This document shows positions 56,711 through 64,000 of a stretch of 64,000 nucleotides of DNA, in pieces. Position 1 is the stretch's first letter. Each line of letters opens with the position of its first letter. The DNA is from Natronorubrum sulfidifaciens JCM 14089. Lineage in GTDB: Archaea; Halobacteriota; Halobacteria; Halobacteriales; Natrialbaceae. The notes below the pieces were generated by a model. The model worked only from the letters and a program-made list of their open reading frames with translations, had not been told where the DNA came from and ran no database searches. The position numbers and the translations under genes are program-made. The stretch covers positions 88,696-152,695 of the forward strand of contig NZ_AOHX01000026.1 in the NCBI RefSeq assembly GCF_000337735.1, given 5' to 3'.

Positions 56711-58621
56711 ATGAACGACGAACGCAACTCGAGCGATGGGCGCTCTCGACGATGGCTGTTGACCACGGCCGGAGTGACATCGGCTGCGCTGGCGGGCTGT
56801 ACGGACTTCCTCTCGGAGGCGGACTCCGTGGCGGATGGAGTTACCTCACAGGGCGGTGACGACGAGAGCGGCGCTGGCGCCGCCAGCGGCTCGATTCGCT
56901 GGCCCGCGATCGACGAGGGCGAATCGCTCTCCGACTTCGAGGATCTCAACGAGTGGAACGCCTGGAAGACCGACCTCTCAGCTGCGCCGGACGAGGCGCG
57001 GATCGGCACGCAGGCGGCCGTCATCGAGAGCGACGAGCGAGAAGCCAGTATCAACCTCCGCTTCCCCGACGGGCTCGACCTCCGTGAGTGGGACACATCG
57101 CTTGCGGTCAAGCCGGAAAACGCAACCCGGATCGTCGTCGAATTCCTCGCACCGGATCGAGAGGCACGACTCAACACCGTTCGAACGATTCCCGACGAGT
57201 TCGACGGCTGGTTCCGCCTCGACTGTGGCTACGAGCACAAGCCGGAGGGCGAGCCGGATCTGTCGAACGTCACCCGCATCAACATCGTGGCGGTGGGGCC
57301 AGAAGACGGGAAAACGAGAGTGCTCGTCGACGACCTCCGTCGAACCACGGGAGCCGACAACGGCAAAGCGATTCTGGCGTTCTACGGCGGCCACGACTCC
57401 CACTACGACATCGCCGCGGAGCTGCTCGAAGAACGCGGCTGGGCGGCGGCAGCCGCTATCAGCCCCGACCGAATCGGTGATCAGGGTCGGATGGGACAGC
57501 GCCAACTCCACGAGCTTCAGGATCGTGGCTGGGACATCTGCTCGTATCCGCGTGTCTCGATGGCCCTGCCGGAGATGCCCGAAAGCCGACAGCAACAGGT
57601 CCTCGAGACCAACCGCGATCTACTCGAGTCGGCGGGCTTCGAAGACGGCGCACGACATCTGTTTATCCCCGAGGACCGAATGGATGCGACGACCAACGAA
57701 CTCATCAGGGACGTCTACGACTCGGCCTTTCTCTTTGGTTCCTGTACGGCCGGCATCCCTCCGACCGGGATGCACACGATCCCGCTGATCTGGGGGCCTG
57801 CGCTTCACAACGGCGTGCGTCGCCACATCAACCTCGCCGATCAGTATCAGGTCCTCACCGTGCTTCGAATCCCGCGGATCGTCGATGAGGAGGACGTCCA
57901 CCCCGACGCGAACCGGATGTCGCTCGATGACTTCGAACACCTACTCAACCACCTCGAGCACCGCGGACTCGACGTCATCACACCGTCGGATCTCGTCGAC
58001 GGGACGTTCGAGAGCGACGACGACGGTGACGAGACGTTTAATGACGGTCGGCCGGAGGGGACGATCCTCGAGGCAGGCCAATCCCACGCGTTCGAAGGGT
58101 CGGGATCGTCCGAGTCGCTGACGATCGACCTCGACGACGGCGTTCTCAGTGCGAGTTTCTCTCACAACGGCGACGGCGACTTTACCGTCGATCTGATCGC
58201 GACGGGCGACGGTCGCGACGACTCGCTGGTGACCACGTCCGGGATCACCGCCGGCGAGTCGATCGCCGCGGTCGAAAGCGGAACGTACCGACTCGAGGTC
58301 GACACGGACAGCACGTGGTCGATCGACCTCTATCAACCCGAGGTGCACGCCGACGACCTCGACTCGCTCCCGGTCGAGGCACGCGGCTCGGGGTCGGGCT
58401 TCGTCGGCCCGATCTGGACCGACAGCGACGTCAGACTCGAGGTGACCCACGACGGCGACGGCGACTTCATCGTCGACGGCTACGGTGCCGACGGCAGCAT
58501 GGAGTCGATCGTCAACCAGACCGGCACGGTCGACAACTCGCGATCGTACCGCGCCGGTGGGGCCGTCTGGCTCAACATCGAAGCCACCGGTGACTGGACG
58601 CTCGAGGTCACCGACAGCTGA
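56711..58621 (+). CDS. TAT lipoprotein with NodB-like domain
   Basis: 636 residues from the ATG at 56,711. A twin-arginine signal (RSRRWLLTTAGVTSAALAGC) with lipobox is followed by a beta-sandwich (about 60-210) and a polysaccharide-deacetylase-like domain. Where active enzymes have TFDDG the sequence is LAFYGGHDSHY, so metal binding is doubtful. The C-terminus holds two repeated beta domains (SESLTIDLDDGVLSASFSHN and LEVTHDGDGDFIVDGYG). Probably a cell-surface protein acting on or binding glycans. Confidence 0.75.
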   Translation: MNDERNSSDGRSRRWLLTTAGVTSAALAGCTDFLSEADSVADGVTSQGGDDESGAGAASGSIRWPAIDEGESLSDFEDLNEWNAWKTDLSAAPDEARIGTQAAVIESDEREASINLRFPDGLDLREWDTSLAVKPENATRIVVEFLAPDREARLNTVRTIPDEFDGWFRLDCGYEHKPEGEPDLSNVTRINIVAVGPEDGKTRVLVDDLRRTTGADNGKAILAFYGGHDSHYDIAAELLEERGWAAAAAISPDRIGDQGRMGQRQLHELQDRGWDICSYPRVSMALPEMPESRQQQVLETNRDLLESAGFEDGARHLFIPEDRMDATTNELIRDVYDSAFLFGSCTAGIPPTGMHTIPLIWGPALHNGVRRHINLADQYQVLTVLRIPRIVDEEDVHPDANRMSLDDFEHLLNHLEHRGLDVITPSDLVDGTFESDDDGDETFNDGRPEGTILEAGQSHAFEGSGSSESLTIDLDDGVLSASFSHNGDGDFTVDLIATGDGRDDSLVTTSGITAGESIAAVESGTYRLEVDTDSTWSIDLYQPEVHADDLDSLPVEARGSGSGFVGPIWTDSDVRLEVTHDGDGDFIVDGYGADGSMESIVNQTGTVDNSRSYRAGGAVWLNIEATGDWTLEVTDS

Positions 58622-58630
58622 GCGAACTGC

Positions 58631-59716
58631 TCACCCCTCGAGCACCGTCTCGAGTCGGTCCAGAAACTCGCCGGGCACCTCGAGGTGTGGCGTGTGGCCT
58701 GTGTTGGCGAAGACGACCTCCTCGAACTCGCCGCCAGCGTCGGCGTAGGACTCGAGGACGGCCCGCGTCTGGTCGACCATCGGCTGGGGCGGGAAAACGT
58801 CCTCGCCGGGCCACTCCGGCATCGCACCCATCTCACCCAGCGTGCCCGCGTCGAACAGCGACTCGTTGGAGACGATCTGATCCGACGCGCCGCGAATCCA
58901 GGTGATCGGTGGTTTCCGGTCGGGGTCGATTTCGGTGATCGACTCGAGCGAGCAGTACTTCGGCGAAATCGCGTTGTTGACGCCAGTGTCGCCCGGCGCG
59001 ACGCCGGGCCAGTTCTCGCTCGGCGTCGCGTCGCCCGGATAGTTCTCGTCGCCGGTGGCCGTATCGAGCATGCCGGTCAGATACGATTCCTCCCGCTCCG
59101 CGTCGAACTCGTGAGTCGGATTGACGTAGTACGTTCGCAACACCTTTCGCGGGGACGACTCCCCACCCTCGCTGCGGTCGCGGTCCGCGAGGCCGGCGAC
59201 GAACTCGTCGTTACCGAGGCCGCCGCCGGAGCCGGCGTAATCGTCGAAACAGGGCGTTCCCTCGAGGTCTTTCGTTCCGCCGAAGCCATAGGGCGAGAGC
59301 GGGTTGATGAGGACGAGCGAGTCGACCGCGTCGGGATTATCGATCGTGTATCGCATCGCGACCCCGCCACCGTTCGACCAGCCGACGAGCGTCAGCGGCG
59401 GGTCGGGCTCGAGGTCGGCGAGCAGCGCCTGAAGATCGCCCGCGAAATCGCCGAGCCCGTTCGTCGCATCGACTGGCTTTCGCTCCGAATCGCCGTACCC
59501 TCGCAGGTCGGGGGCGATCGCCCGATACCGGGCTGGCAGATTGGCCACGAGATCCTCGAAAAACCGCGAGGAAGAGACGTTGCCGTGGAGGAAGACGACG
59601 GTGCCATCTATTTCGGTCGACTCGCTTTGGCCACCCGACTCGAGGAGATGCGTCTCGAGTCGGTCGGTGTCGATGATACGTGAGCTGACGCCAGCGAGGG
59701 TGTCGTCTCGAGTCAT
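58631..59716 (-). CDS. Alpha/beta hydrolase
   Basis: 361 residues. VVFLHGNVSSSRFF is the oxyanion segment, LVGWSNGGGVAM the nucleophile elbow (G-x-S-x-G-type) and NTGHTPHLEVP holds the catalytic His. The insert of about 120 residues after the elbow is the cap. Substrate unknown. Convergent with the lipoprotein gene. Confidence 0.85.
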   Translation of the reverse strand: MTRDDTLAGVSSRIIDTDRLETHLLESGGQSESTEIDGTVVFLHGNVSSSRFFEDLVANLPARYRAIAPDLRGYGDSERKPVDATNGLGDFAGDLQALLADLEPDPPLTLVGWSNGGGVAMRYTIDNPDAVDSLVLINPLSPYGFGGTKDLEGTPCFDDYAGSGGGLGNDEFVAGLADRDRSEGGESSPRKVLRTYYVNPTHEFDAEREESYLTGMLDTATGDENYPGDATPSENWPGVAPGDTGVNNAISPKYCSLESITEIDPDRKPPITWIRGASDQIVSNESLFDAGTLGEMGAMPEWPGEDVFPPQPMVDQTRAVLESYADAGGEFEEVVFANTGHTPHLEVPGEFLDRLETVLEG

Positions 59717-59833
59717 GGGCAGGCGCTACCACGTGGCCCGTTATAACTGTAAGCCGGCTGACTGTCAGCGCAGTTAGACTGGTTGAAAAACGACCGCAGC
59801 GACGACCGATTCTGACCGTGGTGACGCGGTGTC

Positions 59834-60814
59834 TTACAGTCGGTCGACGATCGCGTCCGTCACGTCCGCCGTCGAGGCGTCGCCGCCCAGATCAGCCGTT
59901 CGTGGGCCCTCCTCGAGCGTGGCCTCGACGGCTTCGTTGATGGCGTCGGCGGCCTCGTCGTAACCGAGGTACTCGACCATCATCGCGGCGGAGATGATCG
60001 CCGCGGCCGGGTTCGCGACGCCCTCGCCGGCGATGTCGGGTGCGGTGCCGTGGACGGGTTCGAACAGGGCGCGCTCGGTGCCGACGTTGGCGCTGGGCAG
60101 GAGGCCGAGCCCGCCGACGAGACCGGCTGCGAGGTCCGAGAGGACGTCGCCCGCGAGGTTCGGACAGACGACGACGTCGAACTGCTCGGGGTCGAGACAG
60201 ACGTGCGTCGCGAAGGCGTCCATCAGCACTTCATCAGTCTCGACGCCGTGCTCGTCGGCGACCTCGGCGACGGTATCGCGGAACAGGCCGTCGGTCTCGC
60301 GCATGACGTTTGCCTTGTGGACGATCGTGAAGCCGTCGTGGTCGTCTGTGTCGACGTAGTCACAGGCGAACTCGGCGAGCTCTCTCGAGGCAGACTCGGT
60401 GACGACGCGGGTCAGCGTCGAGACGTCGTCGGTCAGGCGGTCCTCGTGGCCCGAGTAGACGCCCTCCGTGTTCTCTCGCAGGAAGACCAGATCCGTCTCG
60501 GGACGGACGGCGTCGATGCCGGGATACGCCTTCGCGGGTCGGATGTTGACGAACGAGCCGACTGCATCCCGAAGCGGCAGAATGACGTCGGCCGCCGTCT
60601 CGCCGGCCGCACCGAACAGCGTCGCGTCGGCCGAGGCCGCCAGCTCGTAGGTCTCCTCGGGCAGCGCCTCGCCGGTTGCTTCTTTGACCGCGTCGCCAGC
60701 GTCGGCTTCGACGAACTCGAAGTCGATGTCGAGCGCCTCGAGGACCTCGATCGCGGCTGGTGTGACTTCCTGTCCGATTCCGTCGCCAGGGATGACGGCG
60801 ATTTCGTGAGTCAT
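59834..60814 (-). CDS. leuB: 3-isopropylmalate dehydrogenase
   Basis: 326 residues from the ATG at 60,814 ([20 protein letters not shown]). [30 protein letters not shown] and the conserved [14 protein letters not shown] with [13 protein letters not shown] identify the isocitrate/isopropylmalate dehydrogenase family. The leucine context (leuD nearby) favours LeuB. Catalyses oxidative decarboxylation in leucine synthesis. Confidence 0.9.
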   Translation of the reverse strand: MTHEIAVIPGDGIGQEVTPAAIEVLEALDIDFEFVEADAGDAVKEATGEALPEETYELAASADATLFGAAGETAADVILPLRDAVGSFVNIRPAKAYPGIDAVRPETDLVFLRENTEGVYSGHEDRLTDDVSTLTRVVTESASRELAEFACDYVDTDDHDGFTIVHKANVMRETDGLFRDTVAEVADEHGVETDEVLMDAFATHVCLDPEQFDVVVCPNLAGDVLSDLAAGLVGGLGLLPSANVGTERALFEPVHGTAPDIAGEGVANPAAAIISAAMMVEYLGYDEAADAINEAVEATLEEGPRTADLGGDASTADVTDAIVDRL

Positions 60815-60864
60815 GTCTGCATCTCTCTGGGGGTGAGAAAAGAGGGTATCGATACGGGCGACGC

Positions 60865-62349
60865 TCAACAGTCGTACTCGAGTCGCTCGTAGACTGTCGG
60901 CTCGCCGACCGGGCCATCAGGATCGACGGGCTGTTCGACAAGCGAAATAGTCAGCGAGTCGACCTCGCGGTCCGTCCGTTCACAGAGGGATGCGGCCGCC
61001 GATTCGTACTGCGTTTCGCCGGCGTAGCGCAGGTCCATCCCGTAGCGTTTCCAGAGCGTGCTCGGATACGTCTCCGCGGCGGTCGGCGGCCGATCGAGGC
61101 GTGCGTTGGCCACGTCGACAGTCTCGCCGGACTCGAGGGTCCCCTCGATGGCGTACCAGCTGTGTGCTGACGGCGGAGTCGGTGCGAAAAACGTCCAGCC
61201 CGCCTCGTCGAGTTCACCCTCCACCGCCGGCGTGTCGACGACGCCGATTCCAGCCGCCTGCCAGAGCAGACTCGAGAGCAGCAGACACGCGACGAGCCCG
61301 GAGACGACGAGTCGACGACCGCGTCCGAGACGAGACGGCGCGTCGTCTTCCACCGTGTTCGCGGGCGCGTCGTCACCGTCTCCCGCCGAGCGAGCGCCGA
61401 GCCGGTTTTCGAGGTCGAACGCAACGAGGAGCCGCTCGAGCCGATCCCAGACGCCCGGCGGGAGAAACACCAGCAGGCCAGCGATCATGACGAACGGAAA
61501 CACACCCAACCGCATCGTCGCCGCCATCCCGAGGTGTGTCGCGACGAACGCCGCCACGAGCGCGATGCGACGTCGGCCGGTGACGACGAGCAACAGCGCA
61601 CCGGCGGTCAACACGGCCGTCCAGAGCCAATTGGTCGCGGCGAGTGCCGTCGGGTACGCCGACAGCGCCGGTCCAAGCAGCGTGAGATACTGGTTCAACT
61701 GAAAGATCTGCTGGACCGCCGTGCCGTCCATCCACGGCTCGCTCTGAAACTTGAGCACCGCGTTCGTCACGTAGATGGCCACGAAGTGGATCAGGATCGC
61801 CGCCGTTGCGATCGAGCACACGCGACGACCGTGAGGGTCGGGCTGGCGACGGGCCTCGAGCGACCACCGGGCCTCGAGCGGGAGGAACAGGCCAAAGAGC
61901 AGGAAGCTAAGCAGGATCGTGTCACCGCCGTTAACCAGATGTGGATTTCGGGCGTGCAGCGACGCGAAGAGGACGAGTGAGCCAAGCGTCGCGAGGCGGG
62001 TTCGGTAGCCGACGAGCAAGAGGAGTGCGAACCCGCCGGCGATCGCGAACAACACCGCCTGGAACCACGCCGCCCCGGACAGCGCGTGGATCGACACCCG
62101 CCCGACCGTCGGATACGCTTCCAGCAGTGTCGACCGCGGAAAGACGCCCGCATCGGTGTAGAACGTGTCCAGCCCCGGCAACCGGAGGAGTGCGAGATCG
62201 GCGAGCAAGAGCACGCCGAGTGTGATCCGGAACGCACCGAGGGCCCGCTGGTCGATGCCAAGACGCGACTCGAGGACCGCTCGGAACGACTCGAGACCAC
62301 TCGAGCGTCGCCGCTGGGTCGGTGTTCGATCAGTGGGAGGGCCTGTCAT
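60865..62349 (-). CDS. HTTM-domain membrane protein
   Basis: 494 residues with about eight to ten membrane helices and the HTTM pattern ([32 protein letters not shown]-like loop, [20 protein letters not shown]). Related to vitamin-K-dependent carboxylase membrane parts, but function in archaea is unknown. The C-terminal 130 residues are extracellular. It stands between leuB and leuD, where one expects only leucine genes. Confidence 0.85.
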   Translation of the reverse strand: MTGPPTDRTPTQRRRSSGLESFRAVLESRLGIDQRALGAFRITLGVLLLADLALLRLPGLDTFYTDAGVFPRSTLLEAYPTVGRVSIHALSGAAWFQAVLFAIAGGFALLLLVGYRTRLATLGSLVLFASLHARNPHLVNGGDTILLSFLLFGLFLPLEARWSLEARRQPDPHGRRVCSIATAAILIHFVAIYVTNAVLKFQSEPWMDGTAVQQIFQLNQYLTLLGPALSAYPTALAATNWLWTAVLTAGALLLVVTGRRRIALVAAFVATHLGMAATMRLGVFPFVMIAGLLVFLPPGVWDRLERLLVAFDLENRLGARSAGDGDDAPANTVEDDAPSRLGRGRRLVVSGLVACLLLSSLLWQAAGIGVVDTPAVEGELDEAGWTFFAPTPPSAHSWYAIEGTLESGETVDVANARLDRPPTAAETYPSTLWKRYGMDLRYAGETQYESAAASLCERTDREVDSLTISLVEQPVDPDGPVGEPTVYERLEYDC

Positions 62350-62474
62350 CGTAGGGAGCTGTCGAAGTGTCCCAGGGTTGTCAACAGTACTATAAGTGTT
62401 TTCTCCCTTTCGACGGCGACAGATGTGAAACCGTATCGCGGGGCAACCCCGCCGAGATCGCGGCTACGACGGTT

Positions 62475-63389
62475 TCAGGGGCTGCTAACGCTGGACGTGA
62501 TCCCCACCGCATCGGCGATCGCGCGCCGTTTGAGCAACACGAACCCGAGGGCGACGAGGGCGAACCCAGCGATGGTCGCCACACCGATCGACTCACCGAG
62601 CAGGAAGACGCCCGCCACTGTCGCGACGATCGGGACCACGTACGCGACCAGCGCCGCCTCGAACGCGCCGTGTTGCTCGAGAATCCGGAAGTAGATGAAA
62701 AAGGCAATCGCCGTCGAGAAGACGCCGAGGTAGACCAGCATGACGAGCGCCATCGGAGCGACCGCGTCGGCGGTCGGGAACTCACCGAGCAGCAGGCTGC
62801 CAGCGTGTAAGACGAGTCCACCGACGAGCATCGACCAGCCGACGAGCGGGACCCGTTCGATCGTTGGTGCGGCCCGCTGGACAACCACGCCGCCGAGGGC
62901 GACGCTGACGACCTGGCCGATGACAAGCAGTCGTGCGACGGTGTCACCTGCAAGCAGGTTAGCCGGGTCCGGCTGGACGACGAGTCCGATGCCGAGAAAG
63001 CCGACCGCAGCGCCAACGGCCCCGACCGCAGAGAGCCGCTCACCGAGCAACAGGATCGCCCACAGGGCCGTAATGATCGGAACCAACCCCTGCAAGATGG
63101 CGGCGACGCCGCTGGGGACGGTCTGCTGGCCGATGAACAACAGGCCGTTGCCAGCGACGAGAAAGAGTCCACCGCCCGCGATTGCAACGAGGTTGTTCCA
63201 CCCGGTGGGTCGCCAGTCGTCGGTCAGCACGACGGCCGCCGCCAACAGCAAGACGGCTGCGATATCGTACCGGAAGGCCGCAAACAGCAACGGCGGGAGA
63301 TACTCGAGCCCGACCGAAATCGCCGGGAAGGAAAGCCCCCACAGCACGGCGAGGAGCAGAAAGAGCGAGACATCGAGGGCACGGGACAT
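62475..63389 (-). CDS. EamA/DMT-family transporter
   Basis: 304 residues from the ATG at 63,389 (MSRALDVSLFLLLAVLWGLS). Ten helices in two EamA repeats (FPAISVGLEYLPPLLFAAFR and GVFSTAIAFFIYFRILEQHG). Members export amino acids or metabolites; next to leucine genes an amino-acid exporter is a plausible but unproved role. Confidence 0.88.
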   Translation of the reverse strand: MSRALDVSLFLLLAVLWGLSFPAISVGLEYLPPLLFAAFRYDIAAVLLLAAAVVLTDDWRPTGWNNLVAIAGGGLFLVAGNGLLFIGQQTVPSGVAAILQGLVPIITALWAILLLGERLSAVGAVGAAVGFLGIGLVVQPDPANLLAGDTVARLLVIGQVVSVALGGVVVQRAAPTIERVPLVGWSMLVGGLVLHAGSLLLGEFPTADAVAPMALVMLVYLGVFSTAIAFFIYFRILEQHGAFEAALVAYVVPIVATVAGVFLLGESIGVATIAGFALVALGFVLLKRRAIADAVGITSSVSSP

Positions 63390-63521
63390 ACAGTCTATTG
63401 GGGCGAATCTCCGAAAGCGCTGGCGGTTTCGGAACCCGTCGCCGACGCTCCTCGTGCGATGTACCACGTGAAAACGACACGCAAGTGAACTCGAGTGTGA
63501 GACTCGAGTCCGCGGGAACGT

Positions 63522-64000
63522 CTACTCTGCTTCGGGAATCGCCGCGTCGTCGACGTAGGGCAGTTCCTGGGCCTTCTTACGGACTTCGCCGGCGTTGGAC
63601 TTCATCAGCGCCGTCGTGTCCCAGACGCCGTCAACGAGGGCTTTCCGCTGAGCCTCGTCGACGGTGACGTCGATCGTCTGCTCTCCGTAGGTCACTTCCT
63701 CGGCCTCGACGTCGATGTCGATCTCCGCGTCGGGGTTCTCGTCAACCCACGCCTGCAGGTCCTGGATCGTCTCGCTGTCGGCCGTCACGGTCGGGATGCC
63801 GAGCGCCAGACAGTTGCCCGCGAAAATCTCGGCGAAGCTCTCGCCGATGATCGCGTCGATGCCCCAGCGCATCAGCGCCTGCGGGGCGTGCTCGCGCGAG
63901 GAGCCACAGCCGAAGTTGCTGTTGACGACCATCACCGACGAACCCTGGAATCGCTCCTCGTTCATCGGGTGGTCTTTCTGGTTGTCGTCGTCATCGAATC
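63522..64000 (-). CDS. leuD: 3-isopropylmalate dehydratase small subunit (partial)
   Basis: The frame extends beyond the right edge: the codons before the ATG at 63,965 read FDDDDNQKDHPMNEERFQ without a stop, so that ATG is internal. NFGCGSSREHAPQALMRWGI and ESFAEIFAGNCLALGIP are the LeuD/aconitase swivel signature. Forms the LeuCD isomerase that feeds LeuB. N-terminus missing from the window. Confidence 0.9.
   Translation of the reverse strand, partial: FDDDDNQKDHPMNEERFQGSSVMVVNSNFGCGSSREHAPQALMRWGIDAIIGESFAEIFAGNCLALGIPTVTADSETIQDLQAWVDENPDAEIDIDVEAEEVTYGEQTIDVTVDEAQRKALVDGVWDTTALMKSNAGEVRKKAQELPYVDDAAIPEAE

Noticed and set aside
58685-59683. 332-codon frame antisense to the alpha/beta hydrolase
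   Set aside because: Shadow of a gene with a clear nucleophile elbow; no recognisable domain on this strand.
60050-60892. 280-codon frame antisense to leuB
   Set aside because: Shadow frame; leuB on the other strand is unambiguous.

Overview
The window is a haloarchaeal chromosome segment carrying most of a head-tail (myovirus-type) provirus. Evidence for the host: strongly acidic predicted proteins, very frequent CTCGAG, TATA-type leaderless promoters, and archaeal genes such as trm5, diphthine synthase, AEP primase, family B polymerase, AbrB and HalOD1 proteins. Roughly 1-49.6 kb is viral and of mixed, mostly lower GC. From 49.64 kb a tRNA-Thr gene and ordinary high-GC chromosomal genes follow. 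The tRNA 3' end faces the virus, so it is the likely integration site. The left viral end and any integrase lie outside the window.

Layout. (1) 1-13.7 kb, leftward late operon: small terminase, TerL, portal, prohead protease, scaffold, decoration protein, capsid, head-tail connectors (one fused to a putative zinc metallopeptidase), tail sheath and tail tube. The order suggests a contractile tail. A small rightward gene (5.4 kb) interrupts it. (2) 13.7-17.1 kb, switch region: two or three rightward accessory genes, 660 bp without genes, then about 0.9 kb of sequence packed with some 24 short perfect hairpins and no credible protein. I read this as a large structured RNA, or an exceptionally long structured leader, ending 13 bases before the next start codon. 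(3) 17.1-24.9 kb, rightward genes for small acidic or zinc-binding proteins. Several are preceded by compact tRNA-like elements with acceptor-like stem, T-arm and sometimes a mini D-arm but no anticodon arm. (4) 24.8-29.4 kb, accessory block: membrane protein, ERCC4-type nuclease, a regulatory gap with iterons and inverted repeats, a degenerate LAGLIDADG protein, HalOD1 and AbrB regulators, and a zinc-finger protein. (5) 29.5-43.8 kb, replication module with three more tRNA-like elements at its head: putative ssDNA-binding protein, AAA+ ATPase, AEP primase, metallophosphoesterase, HAD phosphatase, NMAD1-like protein, Cas4/RecB-like nuclease, DUF6610-like protein and PolB. PolB and the zinc protein after it both end in PCNA-binding-like peptides. 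(6) 43.9-49.1 kb, AT-rich cargo: a zinc-finger protein, a 1301-aa Eco57I-like restriction-modification protein and two small genes.

Chromosomal side (49.6-64 kb): tRNA-Thr, Trm5, a Rieske protein, a metal ABC transporter (three genes) with its DtxR/MntR-type regulator and three matching ATTAG-N6-CTAAT operators, dphB, a TAT lipoprotein with a NodB-like domain, an alpha/beta hydrolase, leuB, an HTTM membrane protein, an EamA transporter and a leuD cut by the window edge.

The least explained signals are the hairpin-dense RNA at 16.2-17.1 kb, the recurring anticodon-less tRNA-like elements in front of early genes, and two families of repeated intergenic motifs. Together they suggest that RNA structure and RNA processing are central to this virus's early expression. 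All RNA folds were drawn by hand and need computation.
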